Shown here in pieces: positions 26,527-35,347 of a stretch of 45,910 bases of DNA (its first letter is position 1; each line of letters opens with the position of its first letter). The stretch comes from Chlorobium sp. Lineage in GTDB: Bacteria; Bacteroidota; Chlorobiia; Chlorobiales; Chlorobiaceae. A program made the position numbers and the translations under genes. Where the stretch lies: assembly GCA_005843835.1 (NCBI GenBank), contig SZXZ01000107.1, forward strand, positions 1-45,910. Direction: 5' to 3'. The notes beneath the pieces are model-generated. The model searched no databases. It had not been told where the DNA came from and saw nothing but the letters and a program-made list of their open reading frames with translations.

Positions 26527-27642
26527 CTATAAAATCCTGTCAAGAACCGAAACAATGCGGCCAGCTGCAGCACCATCCCATTTTTCAGGAATCTTTGAGC
26601 GTGTGGAGAGGTGCTTGTGTTTTCCGGGATGGAGGACATCGTAAACACGACTTTTAATATCTTCCTCATTATACCCGACAAGCACGTTTGTGCCAATTTC
26701 TATAGTCACAGGTCGTGAAGCTGATTCCATCATGGTAAGACAGGGCACATTCATAACTGTAGCTTCCGACTGCAACTCTTCAGTATCTGTTAAAAGCATC
26801 ACTGAATCTCTGAGAAGCATAAGCAGCCCGACTTGAGTCAACGGCCCGATAATCCTGACATTTTCTATGTCACTGAAGGAAGCATCAAGCCCAAACCTCT
26901 TTATGAGTCTGTCCAGTCCATTACATTGCGAAATGAGCACCGTAGTTTTTCTCGAAATATCCCTTAAAATCCGGAGCATCATCTCAAGCGGCTCTTTTCC
27001 GGAAAAGTATCCATCCGGGTTCAAGAGCACGAGCATATATGTTTTTGGTCGAAATCCGTGAGCTCTGGATACCGGCAGTTTATTTGCCTGTTCCATCAAT
27101 TTCACAAGACTGTCAATTAAAAGATTGCCTGAATAAAAGACCTTTTCATCGGCAACTCCTTCATTAATCAGATTGTACTCTCCGCTGTGCTCGCTTACAA
27201 AATGAAATTCAGCCATTGCATCAATTGCTATACGGTTGATTTCTTCTGGATCCGAACGCTCATAGCTGCGAAGTCCTGCATCAACCGCCGCTGCTGGAAC
27301 ACCGAGTTTTACCGCAGTCAGTGAGGCGCCAAGGGCTGCATTATCGCTCCCGCATACCATCACAAGATCTGGTTTTTCGGTCACAATAATTTTTTCGATA
27401 CTGGTCATAACTTCTGCGAGTTGTGCAACAGGCGAGCCTTGCGACAGAGAAATATCAATGAAACTCCCAGCTTCCTTAAGACTAAAGCACTCAGCAAGTT
27501 CATCACTGATCAGTTCAGTCCCTTCCGGGGCAACAAAAAGCGCAACAGGCTTAAACGCTCTGTTTTTTATTAACGCTTCATAGAGGGGGGCCAGTAAAAG
27601 GGCACTATGTTTGCTTCCAGCTACAAGGAGTAATTTTTTCAC
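26527..27642 (-). CDS. Divergent UDP-N-acetylglucosamine 2-epimerase-like protein (WecB fold), probably not a standard epimerase
   Basis: 371 residues with the two-Rossmann layout of WecB. Recognisable blocks are DAGLRSYERSDPEEINRIAID, GNLLIDSLVKL, TDTEELQSEA and RPVTIEIGTNVLVG. Several catalytic positions have changed. HVEAGLR reads VDAGLR (Glu to Asp), the HGDTT block reads CGSDNAA, the HRxEN histidine region reads LLNPDGYF, and TDSGG reads TDTEE. A genuine epimerase should keep these, so this may be a glycosyltransferase-like, regulatory or changed-specificity relative. Cytoplasmic; divergent from the OstA-like gene 77 bases away. Confidence 0.75.
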   Translation of the reverse strand: MKKLLLVAGSKHSALLLAPLYEALIKNRAFKPVALFVAPEGTELISDELAECFSLKEAGSFIDISLSQGSPVAQLAEVMTSIEKIIVTEKPDLVMVCGSDNAALGASLTAVKLGVPAAAVDAGLRSYERSDPEEINRIAIDAMAEFHFVSEHSGEYNLINEGVADEKVFYSGNLLIDSLVKLMEQANKLPVSRAHGFRPKTYMLVLLNPDGYFSGKEPLEMMLRILRDISRKTTVLISQCNGLDRLIKRFGLDASFSDIENVRIIGPLTQVGLLMLLRDSVMLLTDTEELQSEATVMNVPCLTMMESASRPVTIEIGTNVLVGYNEEDIKSRVYDVLHPGKHKHLSTRSKIPEKWDGAAAGRIVSVLDRIL

Positions 27643-27719
27643 AGTAAAAACAAAGCTTTGTTACATTAAGAACAACAAACAGTCAACACTTTCCAGGATA
27701 CTATCAATAATTATACGCC

Positions 27720-28652
27720 ATGCGAAGAGTCAATTCAGTTATACTGTTCAGGTTCACTCTTCTGGGACTTCTGACTATCATGCTCCTCAACCTGAACTAT
27801 AATACTCTCCGAGCAGAAAAAAAGAAAATTATTCTCCAGCATGCTGATACTATTGAAGGTGGAGAGACAGATGCAGGGCCATACCGCTCAGTTATTGGCA
27901 ATGTTGTGTTTTTGCACGACAATATAACGCTGAAATGTGACCGAGCTATCAATTATGAGCATGAAAACAAAATTGTGCTCACTGGAAACGTTTTCATTAC
28001 GGATAATACCGTTGAAATGTTAAGCGATAATGGTGTGTACTATACTGACAGGCAAATCGGAGAACTTGTCGGCAACGTAAGAGGACGAATGCTCGACAAC
28101 TCCCTCGCCGGCAAATCCAAAAAAGCTGTGGTCAATAAAACAACCAGTCAGGTCTGGCTTAATGATGATGCAATTGCCTGGCATAACCAGCAACAGATAA
28201 GCGGTGACATTATCCAGTTGCATCTTAAAGATCCTGATACCGGCAAAAAGCGCAAAACTATTGACGAAATACAAGTACTGGGGAATGCTTTTTTTGCATC
28301 CCGGGATACCCTTTCCCTTTTGCCTATTGTATATGACCAGTTCAGCGGAAAAAAAATGGTGATCCTGCTCAACGATAACTCGAAAATAACAGGAATTACC
28401 CTTACAAATCAGGCTGAAAGCCTTTACCACCTTTATAATCAAGACAGTAGACCCTCAGGTATTAACTATTCCAGCGGCGACTTAATTCAAATGTTTTTCA
28501 GCAGGGGGATATTGAAGCGTGTAAAAGTTACAGGTAATGTCGAAGGAAAACAGTATCCCGAAAGCTTCCTGGGTGATAAAAAAATTAATCTTTCAAAGTT
28601 TGTCTGGCGAGATAATGAAAATCCGTTTCCTCATCAAAAAAGCCTTCCATAA
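27720..28652 (+). CDS. OstA/LptA-like protein
   Basis: 310 residues. An N-terminal hydrophobic signal/anchor (about 8-26) is followed by LptA-type repeats: HADTIEGG, VIGNVVFLHDN, DRAINYEHENKIVLTGNVFITDN, and later KRVKVTGNVEGK. These resemble the periplasmic bridge proteins LptA/LptD-N, which carry lipopolysaccharide to the outer membrane. This length fits the OstA-like group common in the Bacteroidota/Chlorobiota. The last codons overlap the following terminator. The role in LPS transport is inferred from the fold; no other lpt gene lies nearby. Confidence 0.8.
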   Translation: MRRVNSVILFRFTLLGLLTIMLLNLNYNTLRAEKKKIILQHADTIEGGETDAGPYRSVIGNVVFLHDNITLKCDRAINYEHENKIVLTGNVFITDNTVEMLSDNGVYYTDRQIGELVGNVRGRMLDNSLAGKSKKAVVNKTTSQVWLNDDAIAWHNQQQISGDIIQLHLKDPDTGKKRKTIDEIQVLGNAFFASRDTLSLLPIVYDQFSGKKMVILLNDNSKITGITLTNQAESLYHLYNQDSRPSGINYSSGDLIQMFFSRGILKRVKVTGNVEGKQYPESFLGDKKINLSKFVWRDNENPFPHQKSLP

Positions 28653-28675
28653 TAATAGAAAGGCTTTTTTGATGA
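28631..28675. terminator. Bidirectional Rho-independent terminator
   Basis: A perfect 16-base inverted repeat (28631-28646 and 28660-28675) with a 13-base loop and internal A6/T6 runs. It overlaps the 3' end of the OstA-like gene and lies 33 bases past the stop of the convergent FmdB-like gene, so it can serve both. Confidence 0.85.
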
Positions 28676-28708
28676 TTAGAAATACCCCGGAATGACAGCT
28701 GTAAATAA

Positions 28709-28975
28709 CTATTTTGCCATAGGGCAAGTCCCGCTGGAGCAAGACCCCGTTGAGCAAGGCGCCGAAGCGACCGGACTGGATTCTTTCTTGCTGGTGTTAT
28801 AGTCTGTTTTATAAAATCCGGATCCCTTTAGTACAAATCCACCTTCGGCTGTTATTACACGCTCAAAAGACTCTTTCTCACATTTCGGACATATTGTCAA
28901 GGAATCATCAGACATTTTCTGGACAATTTCCAGCTCATTTCCGCAGTTTTTACAACGATACTGATAGGTCGGCAT
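28709..28975 (-). CDS. FmdB family zinc-ribbon protein
   Basis: 88 residues starting [12 protein letters not shown], the hallmark opening of FmdB/CxxC_CXXC_SSSS proteins. Four cysteines (8, 11, 29, 32) form a zinc ribbon, then [15 protein letters not shown] and a Cys/Ser-rich tail ([11 protein letters not shown]). The family is widespread and proposed to be regulatory; its function is not established. Cytoplasmic. It is divergent from recO with a 137-base gap and convergent with the OstA-like gene. Confidence 0.92.
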   Translation of the reverse strand: MPTYQYRCKNCGNELEIVQKMSDDSLTICPKCEKESFERVITAEGGFVLKGSGFYKTDYNTSKKESSPVASAPCSTGSCSSGTCPMAK

Positions 28976-29112
28976 ATCTATTTTTCTCCTTGATTAATCT
29001 CTTTCTGACTATTATTGTTCTTCATAAGTACATTATTGAAATATCCAAAAAACCGCGTTGAGGCAGTGTCAACGTATATAATTATATTTACCAAAATAAA
29101 AAAGCTGAAGCA

Positions 29113-29898
29113 GTGATCGTCAAAACCAGGGCTGTTATCTTAGGAGAAATCAAATACCGTGACCAGTCAAAAATCTGCTCAGTCTATACAAGGGAATTCG
29201 GCAGAATTTCAGTTATCATCAAAGGGGCGCGCAACCCTAAAAACAAACTATCCGGTCTTTTCAACGCCGGCAATGTGGTAGACATGGTGCTCTATAAAAA
29301 AAACAGCCGTGATATCCAACTCGTCAGTGATGGTAACCTGATTTTAAGCCCAATGGTTCCCGTTCCGGATCTTGATCGATTCGCCATACTCTACCGAATT
29401 GTCGACCTTGTAAGGCGTACAACCGAACGTGATGAAAAAAACCTGCCACTCTTCACCCTCATTACCGGCACCCTTGAACAGCTCTATCGTAGTGATATCA
29501 ATTTTCAGCAACTTTACACATGGTTCCTTTTGCGGTTTGTTTCAGTCCTTGGTTTTCAGCCATCTCTTCGGTTCTGTGTTCTTAGCGGTGTGGAGCTTAT
29601 GCCTGCCGTTAAGGCATTGAACCTGACAGAACTTTATTTTGTCATGAATCCAGGTGGTCTGGCACTGCCGGATGCTGCAGGAAAAATGACTGAAAAAAAA
29701 TACCTAGTCTCTGTCCGTCTCGCCACCATGTTACGTACCCTTGCCTCAACGCGCCATCCTGCAGGAGACTCGATTATAGCTGATCCTTCAGATATTGACA
29801 GGCTTTGGAATCTGCTTCAGGAGTATTGTGCCCTGCATCTTGGTCATGCAAGGCCCGGAAAAAACATGACAATCATCTCACAAATCCTCTTGAAATAG
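29113..29898 (+). CDS. recO: DNA repair protein RecO
   Basis: 261 residues, from a GTG start at 29113 (GTG ATC GTC AAA). An N-terminal OB fold (VKTRAVILGEIKYRDQSKI...FGRISVIIKGARNPKN) is followed by the helical RecO domain. RecO works with RecR and RecF to load RecA on SSB-coated single strands. The Cys-X2-Cys zinc motif present in many RecO proteins is reduced to a single Cys (RFCVLSG), so zinc binding is probably absent. It stands alone ahead of hemL. Confidence 0.9.
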   Translation: MIVKTRAVILGEIKYRDQSKICSVYTREFGRISVIIKGARNPKNKLSGLFNAGNVVDMVLYKKNSRDIQLVSDGNLILSPMVPVPDLDRFAILYRIVDLVRRTTERDEKNLPLFTLITGTLEQLYRSDINFQQLYTWFLLRFVSVLGFQPSLRFCVLSGVELMPAVKALNLTELYFVMNPGGLALPDAAGKMTEKKYLVSVRLATMLRTLASTRHPAGDSIIADPSDIDRLWNLLQEYCALHLGHARPGKNMTIISQILLK

Positions 29899-30008
29899 GC
29901 TTCCCGCCTGTTTTTGTGGTTTTATATCTTCCGGAGTATTTCTATCTTGACCAGACATTTTATTACTCATTATGACGTCTTGTTCAATCCTAAAAAGAAT
30001 TGTCTGAC

Positions 30009-31304
30009 ATGCCTCAACAAACCAAATCAGCTGAACTCTTTGAAAAAGCAAAGAAGTTTATTCCCGGCGGAGTGAACTCTCCGGTAAGAGCATTTAAATC
30101 CGTTGGTGGAAACCCAATTTATATGGCAAAAGGGTCGGGAGCTTACCTTACCGACGTTGACGGCAACACTTATCTTGACTATGTAGGCTCATGGGGTCCG
30201 TTCATTCTCGGGAGCATGCACCCAAGAATAACTGCGGCGCTGGAGTATACCCTGAAAAACATCGGCACCAGTTTTGGTACTCCGATAGAAATGGAAATTG
30301 AAATTGCCGAACTGCTCTGCAAAATCGTGCCTTCGCTTGAAATGGTCCGCATGGTCAACAGCGGAACAGAAGCTACAATGTCGGCTGTTCGACTTGCCCG
30401 AGGATACACTGGCCGGGATAAAATCATCAAATTCGAAGGATGCTATCACGGACACGGCGACAGCTTCCTGATCAAGGCGGGTTCAGGCGCCTTGACACTT
30501 GGAGCTCCAGACAGCCCCGGCGTAACAAAAGGGACTGCAATGGACACCCTCAACGCAAAATACAATGATATCGAGTCAGTAAAACTTCTGGTACATGAAA
30601 ACAAGGATAAGGTTGCTGCCATCATCATTGAGCCAGTAGCAGGCAACACCGGCGTCATACCTCCAAAGGAAGGATTCCTTGCATCTCTCCGTGAGCTTTG
30701 CGACAAGGAAGGGATAGTCCTGATTTTCGACGAAGTGATGTGCGGCTTCCGTGTTGCACTCGGCGGTGCACAAAGTCTTTATGGTGTTACACCTGATCTT
30801 ACCACAATGGGCAAAATTATTGGTGGCGGTCTTCCGGTCGGGGCTTTTGGCGGTAAACGTAAAATTATGGAACGCGTTGCCCCTCTCGGTGATGTCTATC
30901 AGGCAGGGACGCTTTCAGGCAATCCGTTAGCATTGACAGCAGGTCTTGAAACACTTAAAATTCTTATTGAAGAGGATCCATACCCGGAACTCGAAAGGAA
31001 AGCCGCCATTCTTGAAACCGGTTTCAGTGAAAACATGAAGAAACTCGGACTTAATTATGTACAGAACCGGGTCGGTTCAATGTCCTGCCTTTTCTTTACT
31101 GAAACACCGGTTGTGAACTTTGACAGTGCAATCACTGCCGATGTTAAAAAACACGGTAAATATTTCCACTCAATGCTTGATCAGGGTATCTACCTCGCTC
31201 CATCACAGTTTGAAGCAATGTTCACCAGTTCGATGCATACTGATGCTGATCTGGAAAAAACCATTAAGGCAAACTACAACGCTCTTGTTGCGTCCGGCAA
31301 GTAG
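30009..31304 (+). CDS. hemL: Glutamate-1-semialdehyde 2,1-aminomutase
   Basis: About 431 residues from the ATG at 30009 ([21 protein letters not shown]), the usual family start; a TTG 9 bases upstream is also in frame. PLP-binding features are [16 protein letters not shown]-like [20 protein letters not shown], and the Schiff-base lysine in [18 protein letters not shown] (about residue 269). The enzyme makes 5-aminolevulinate by the tRNA-dependent C5 route, the entry to heme and (bacterio)chlorophyll. The gene is single with its own terminator. In this cytochrome-rich genome it is a central supply step. Confidence 0.98.
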   Translation: MPQQTKSAELFEKAKKFIPGGVNSPVRAFKSVGGNPIYMAKGSGAYLTDVDGNTYLDYVGSWGPFILGSMHPRITAALEYTLKNIGTSFGTPIEMEIEIAELLCKIVPSLEMVRMVNSGTEATMSAVRLARGYTGRDKIIKFEGCYHGHGDSFLIKAGSGALTLGAPDSPGVTKGTAMDTLNAKYNDIESVKLLVHENKDKVAAIIIEPVAGNTGVIPPKEGFLASLRELCDKEGIVLIFDEVMCGFRVALGGAQSLYGVTPDLTTMGKIIGGGLPVGAFGGKRKIMERVAPLGDVYQAGTLSGNPLALTAGLETLKILIEEDPYPELERKAAILETGFSENMKKLGLNYVQNRVGSMSCLFFTETPVVNFDSAITADVKKHGKYFHSMLDQGIYLAPSQFEAMFTSSMHTDADLEKTIKANYNALVASGK

Positions 31305-31316
31305 AATCAGGAAATT

Positions 31317-31360
31317 TCAAACTGAAAAGGGAAGCCAAAGCGCTTCCTTTTTCAGTTTGA
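31317..31360. terminator. Bidirectional terminator between hemL and the DUF190 gene
   Basis: A 19-base inverted repeat (arms 31317-31335 and 31342-31360, one mismatch) with a 6-base loop lies 12 bases past the hemL stop and 17 bases past the stop of the convergent DUF190 gene. Internal A4/T5 runs give U-rich arms on both strands. Confidence 0.85.
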
Positions 31361-31377
31361 GGCATACAGCACACCAT

Positions 31378-31713
31378 TTATTCGATAATCCCCGACCGTA
31401 CTTTTTCCCTCGTAATCATAACCCGGGCAGCCGAATCCCTGACCATCTGCTGCAGCATTGGCAGAAACCCGTCAATGTTCTCCGTGGAATCAACAAGTTC
31501 GACAATCATCGGAAGGTTAAGGCCTAACTCCATAATTTTAGCTGTGTTGATATGCATGTCATGTCCGTATGAAAGTACCCCTTTCAATACTGTAGCACCT
31601 GCCATACCAACCTGTCGGGCTTCACGGACAATTTCCTCATACAGTGGATGATGACCAAACCGAGCCTGTTCACCGACAAAAATCCGCAGAAGTTCTAAAT
31701 TTTGTAATTCCAT
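31378..31713 (-). CDS. DUF190 family protein
   Basis: About 111 residues from the ATG at 31713 (MELQNLELLRIF). An AGGAG site is very close upstream, and the next in-frame ATG (31731) overlaps crcB. LLRIFVGE, LYEEIVREARQVGMAGATVLKGVLSYG and LPMIVELVD mark DUF190, a small PII-like ferredoxin-fold protein repeatedly found beside crcB. A regulatory or ligand-sensing role for the fluoride channel is plausible but unproven. It follows crcB by 8 bases in the same operon. Confidence 0.9.
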   Translation of the reverse strand: MELQNLELLRIFVGEQARFGHHPLYEEIVREARQVGMAGATVLKGVLSYGHDMHINTAKIMELGLNLPMIVELVDSTENIDGFLPMLQQMVRDSAARVMITREKVRSGIIE

Positions 31714-31721
31714 AACTCCTC

Positions 31722-32105
31722 TTAAGTCCAAAGTTTTGCAAAAACCGTTCCTGTATAAAGAGCAATCAGCCCCCCTATGATACTGCCAAGCAAATAAATA
31801 CTTACAAAGAATATCTGGCCATCTTTCATAAGTGCATTAGATTCAAACATATACGCAGAAAACGTTGTAAATCCACCACAAAAACCAGTGACAAGAAATA
31901 ACCGTGCATCAGGAGACACAAGTGTAGTCGCAACTGCCAGCTCACTAAGAAGACCTATCAAAAAACTACCGGCAATATTAACGGTAAAAGTGGCAAATGG
32001 AAATCCCGGTGCGAATGGTGAGAACATCAGTGCTGCCATATATCTTGCAACGGAGCCAAGAAATCCGCCCGTACCAACGAGCACCACAGCCCATACTTGT
32101 TTCAT
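31722..32105 (-). CDS. crcB: Fluoride exporter CrcB/Fluc
   Basis: 127 residues with four membrane helices. Family signatures are GTGGFLGSVARY near the N-terminus, NIAGSFLIGLL and GFCGGFTTFSAYMFE, whose Phe, Thr and Ser line the fluoride pore. It functions as a dual-topology dimer in the inner membrane and prevents fluoride toxicity. The DUF190 gene follows. I found no crcB-type fluoride riboswitch upstream; the gap to the next gene is only 42 bases. Confidence 0.95.
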   Translation of the reverse strand: MKQVWAVVLVGTGGFLGSVARYMAALMFSPFAPGFPFATFTVNIAGSFLIGLLSELAVATTLVSPDARLFLVTGFCGGFTTFSAYMFESNALMKDGQIFFVSIYLLGSIIGGLIALYTGTVFAKLWT

Positions 32106-32147
32106 AAGCCTGACTTACTGATTGACCCATCAAAAGATTACAAAAGT

Positions 32148-32375
32148 CTAACGATTATGGCCCCCTTGCCCTTCCTCTATCCGTTTATGAGCGCAGCACA
32201 TCTCGTCAAGAATCCCGAGCAGCGTATTGAATATACCGATACAGATTATCGTCGGCGCCCATAACCCGATAAAAATGGCAATCAATTCGTGGTTAACCCC
32301 TGTCCCGAAAATAAAGACGTAAATGGAAAACAGTATTGAAAACGTTGCTCCAATAAAGTAATAATGCGATTTCAT
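32148..32375 (-). CDS. Small two-helix membrane protein, unknown
   Basis: 75 residues. Two hydrophobic helices (about 5-24 and 30-53) are followed by a short charged tail (EMCCAHKRIEEGQGG) that probably lies in the cytoplasm. I do not recognise the family. It lies 42 bases upstream of crcB on the same strand, so it may belong to that unit. Conservation in relatives would decide whether it is a true gene; the clear membrane topology and ordered spacing support it. Confidence 0.6.
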   Translation of the reverse strand: MKSHYYFIGATFSILFSIYVFIFGTGVNHELIAIFIGLWAPTIICIGIFNTLLGILDEMCCAHKRIEEGQGGHNR

Positions 32376-32477
32376 ACCGTGTATTTGATTAAGTGAGCCA
32401 TTCTCTTTTCAAAATGTAATAATAAGAGCAGGAAAAAACCAGATCAACGACACTTTATCTACCATACGTTTATTCAT

Positions 32478-33101
32478 TCATGTTGCAATATCAATATGAA
32501 CCTCGTTACGACGTAAAAACGGAATGGTCCAAGGTGGATCATAACTTGCTGCACGTGAACCGGAAAGTACATTATAGCCTTTTTTCTCAAGCCATATGGT
32601 CAACTTCTCTGCATATTTTCGAAGGTTGTTTTCAGAATGCAAACCGGAATAACTGATCACGGCAACCATCTTTCCTCGAACCTGTCGAAGCTTTACCTCC
32701 GGGTCAAGGGGTATGGGAGCTGATTCGAGGGTATACCCTTCAGGCATTACAAATGCCATAACCCATGCTCGCCCCCTTTTTTCCTGTAGTACAGGAGCTG
32801 TCATAGCTATTTTTTCATGTAGCGCCTCCTGTAAAACCGGGGCTGTCATTGCAATTTTCTGCTTTGCCAGGTTTTTTCCGAAAATATAGCCGGCAAGACG
32901 ACTGAATGCCGGTCCGCTTGTTTGGCCATACGTCCCTTCAACGGTAGTTTCAGCAATAATCATATCCCCGTATTGCCTGATTTCATATGCACCATCTTCT
33001 TCACATACCTTGTAATGTGGCTCATTTGCCGTACGCTTTCCAAGAACGGAACAACCCGCCAGCATCAAGCTTGTCATAAGTAACATCGACCATGCAGCCA
33101 T
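32478..33101 (-). CDS. SOUL family heme-binding lipoprotein
   Basis: 207 residues. The signal peptide ends in a lipobox (LMLAGC, Cys17). The SOUL domain follows with YEIRQY, the paired [11 protein letters not shown] segments (two near-identical copies about 15 residues apart, a known family feature), [15 protein letters not shown], and [15 protein letters not shown] at the C-terminus. A strong GGAGG site precedes the ATG. SOUL proteins bind heme or tetrapyrroles; the exact role is unknown. It should be anchored to a membrane facing the periplasm. Confidence 0.93.
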   Translation of the reverse strand: MAAWSMLLMTSLMLAGCSVLGKRTANEPHYKVCEEDGAYEIRQYGDMIIAETTVEGTYGQTSGPAFSRLAGYIFGKNLAKQKIAMTAPVLQEALHEKIAMTAPVLQEKRGRAWVMAFVMPEGYTLESAPIPLDPEVKLRQVRGKMVAVISYSGLHSENNLRKYAEKLTIWLEKKGYNVLSGSRAASYDPPWTIPFLRRNEVHIDIAT

Positions 33102-33335
33102 GATAAACCTCCACGTTCAATCCTGTTTTCATAAGACACTTCCACATAGGAACATCCCGGACGCCGAAAAGGTTTTTATTATCTCAATAACACCTCCAAG
33201 AAAAGAATGAGCCCTTGAATTTGTCATTAATCAACTTTATTTTGGCAAGATTGAGTTTTAGGATAGACCACATACATCTGAATACCCTGTTTTCAGTAAA
33301 AGGTGAAAAATCATTGCATTTAAAAGGGGACTCCA

Positions 33336-33764
33336 ATAGGCTTATCTCTAAAAAAAAGAGTTCTTGCCATCGACTATGGCACAAAAAGAATCGGACTGGC
33401 CGAGAGCGATCCATTCGGACTTTTCGCACAACCCATAGGCACTTTTGACAAAGCTGGTCTTTACAATACTCTTCGGGCAAAGCTTGAAAGCGCTGAAGTT
33501 GGAAAAATTATTATCGGCTACCCGCTCAGCAGCACCGGCGAAAAAAATGCCATGACAGAAGTATTGGACCGATTCATTGAAGAGTTGCGGGAAACCTTCC
33601 CCCTAGCCATAATCGAAACAGTCAATGAATATTGTTCGTCCAAAGAAGCACATGGCATTCTGATTGCCTCGGGAACTTCACGAAAGGACAGGCGACAGAA
33701 AGGAAGACTTGACAGTGCTGCTGCTTGCGTTCTCCTCAGAGATTACCTTGAAGACAAGAAGTAG
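33336..33764 (+). CDS. ruvX: RuvX/YqgF family pre-16S rRNA nuclease, apparent AUA start
   Basis: 142 residues if translation begins at the ATA at 33336. The family start follows directly: KKRVLAIDYGTKRIGLAESDP, then IIIGYPLSSTGEKN and RLDSAAACVLLRDYL. The only upstream in-frame codons before a TAA (33321) are AAG GGG ACT CCA, and no ATG, GTG or TTG occurs before the conserved sequence. An AAGGGGA ribosome site lies 5 bases before ATA. Alternatively a lost or gained base in the A7 run at 33351-33357 hides a start in another frame. The usual DERxTS motif reads NEYCSS, keeping the Glu but changing Asp and Arg. YqgF trims 16S rRNA ends. Confidence 0.85.
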   Translation: MGLSLKKRVLAIDYGTKRIGLAESDPFGLFAQPIGTFDKAGLYNTLRAKLESAEVGKIIIGYPLSSTGEKNAMTEVLDRFIEELRETFPLAIIETVNEYCSSKEAHGILIASGTSRKDRRQKGRLDSAAACVLLRDYLEDKK

Positions 33765-33769
33765 ATAAG

Positions 33770-33789
33770 TGACATCCATTGGGATGTCA
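33770..33789 (+). terminator. Hairpin after ruvX
   Basis: A perfect 8-base stem (TGACATCC/GGATGTCA) with a 4-base loop, 5 bases after the ruvX stop. It is followed within about 5 bases by a second small AAGGA/TCCTT hairpin rather than a clean U-tract. It may be a weak terminator or processing site before pyrE. Confidence 0.45.
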
Positions 33790-33887
33790 AAACAAGGACT
33801 TTTTCCTTTAGCATTATGGAACAGCTTCTTTATCTTTAGGTTCATTGATGGTAACGTCCTCGCTTTAAATTTTCAGCCCAATTTTTC

Positions 33888-34463
33888 ATGAGTTCTTCAA
33901 CAATGCTTGACGTTTTTAAATCAACTGGAGCTCTGCTTGATGGTCATTTCAAACTGACATCAGGAAGGCATAGCAACACCTACTTTCAGTGCGCAAAAGT
34001 TCTGCAATATCCTGAACACCTCACAGCTGTCTGCAGCAAAATTGCTGAACATTTCGCAAACATGGGGGTAGAAACAGTCATCTCTCCTGCTATCGGCGGA
34101 ATTGTTGTTGGAACAGAAGTAGGGCGCCAACTGGGAGTTAAAACTATTTTTGCTGAACGCAAAGATGGAATTATGACGATACGTCGAGGATTCAGCCTTG
34201 AATCCAACGAACGGGTACTTGTTATAGAAGATGTTATTACTACAGGAGGCTCGGTTGCTGAAGTGATTGAGCTCATCAAACAATCCGGAGCATTACTTGT
34301 CGGTGTCGGCTCGGTCGTTGACCGTAGTAACGGCCGAGTCAAACTTGCTCATGATCATTTTTCAGTACTGTCAATGGAAGTTGTAAGCTTCACCCCCGAA
34401 GAATGTCCGCTCTGTAAAAAGGGATTTCCCATTGATGCCCCGGGAAGCAGGGCGAACAGGTAA
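33888..34463 (+). CDS. pyrE: Orotate phosphoribosyltransferase
   Basis: 191 residues. The PRPP-binding loop is [13 protein letters not shown] (about 109-121); the N-terminal [13 protein letters not shown] and [11 protein letters not shown] blocks fit PyrE. It makes orotidine 5'-phosphate in pyrimidine synthesis. The C-terminal CPLCKKG is common in this PyrE subgroup. First gene of a pyrE-tyrA-nadK run with tight spacing; the tyrA ATG follows by 11 bases. Confidence 0.97.
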   Translation: MSSSTMLDVFKSTGALLDGHFKLTSGRHSNTYFQCAKVLQYPEHLTAVCSKIAEHFANMGVETVISPAIGGIVVGTEVGRQLGVKTIFAERKDGIMTIRRGFSLESNERVLVIEDVITTGGSVAEVIELIKQSGALLVGVGSVVDRSNGRVKLAHDHFSVLSMEVVSFTPEECPLCKKGFPIDAPGSRANR

Positions 34464-34474
34464 AGTTGAATCGC

Positions 34475-35347
34475 ATGATAGAACGTTCTGCACCTATTAG
34501 GAGTATTTCATTTATTGGTCTCGGATTAATCGGGATGTCAATGTTGAAAGCAATCAAGCACTCTCCGCTTTCTATAAAAAGCAATATTCTTTTTCAGGGT
34601 TTTGACCCTAACTTTACTGACTGCGACCAAAGTCGAGTTAAAGGGCTTGGCCTTGACCTGTTTGTTAAGAACAAAGAAGAACTGTACAGCGCCGACTTGA
34701 TTATTCTTGCGGCTCCTGTTAAGGTAAATATTTCCCTCCTCGAGGAAATAAAACTTCTGGCACATCCCTCAACACTTGTCAGCGACGTATCAAGCACAAA
34801 GTCACTTATTGCAAAAAAAGCATGTGAACTGAAGCTTCCTTTCGTAGGGATGCACCCTATGGCCGGCAAAGAACAACAGGGTTATCATCAAAGCCATGAG
34901 GAACTGCTTAAAGGCCAACGCATTATTCTCTGTGACGATAAAAGCCTGCTTTCCGGAAAAAAAGGAAAGTTTCTGATTGAGCTGCTGCACTCAGCTGGAT
35001 GCTCAACAGTATGTATGACACCCGATGAACATGACCGTGTCATTGCAAAAATAAGTCACCTGCCTCAGCTGCTGTCAACCCTTCTCATGGTTTACTGCGA
35101 AGAATCGATCACTAAATCCGGGCCTGGTTTTGCAACATTTACACGACTTGCAGGAAGTTCATGGGCAATATGGAAGGATATCATCGCAACAAACAGCGAC
35201 AATATTGCAGATGAGCTCGAACGTTTTTCCGCAGAAGTTGCCAAGCTGTCACGCGAAGTGAGGGAACGTGACCTCGACCCTCTTGAATCGCGCTTCAGTG
35301 ATGCCAACACGCTTTATCAAACCCTTAAAGAAATGAACAAGCAATGA
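34475..35347 (+). CDS. tyrA: Prephenate dehydrogenase
   Basis: About 290 residues from the ATG at 34475; a TTG at 34466 is also in frame. The NAD-binding motif GLGLIG is near the N-terminus. Other TyrA blocks are [20 protein letters not shown] with the catalytic His, and [16 protein letters not shown]. It oxidatively decarboxylates prephenate to 4-hydroxyphenylpyruvate for tyrosine synthesis. No ACT domain is fused at the C-terminus, so feedback control, if any, acts on the catalytic domain. It overlaps nadK by 4 bases. Confidence 0.95.
   Translation: MIERSAPIRSISFIGLGLIGMSMLKAIKHSPLSIKSNILFQGFDPNFTDCDQSRVKGLGLDLFVKNKEELYSADLIILAAPVKVNISLLEEIKLLAHPSTLVSDVSSTKSLIAKKACELKLPFVGMHPMAGKEQQGYHQSHEELLKGQRIILCDDKSLLSGKKGKFLIELLHSAGCSTVCMTPDEHDRVIAKISHLPQLLSTLLMVYCEESITKSGPGFATFTRLAGSSWAIWKDIIATNSDNIADELERFSAEVAKLSREVRERDLDPLESRFSDANTLYQTLKEMNKQ

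Noticed and set aside
32106..32477. Fluoride riboswitch near crcB
   Set aside because: No sequence resembling the conserved crcB RNA motif was seen in either gap upstream of crcB.
32800..32880. Near-identical tandem segments ([11 protein letters not shown] twice) in the SOUL lipoprotein
   Set aside because: Paired IAMTAPV segments are a normal feature of bacterial SOUL proteins, not a recent duplication.
33215..33448. 77-codon frame starting with ATG upstream of ruvX
   Set aside because: Its second half is the ruvX coding sequence read in the wrong frame and its first half has no recognisable domain. It matters only if the A7 run contains an indel.
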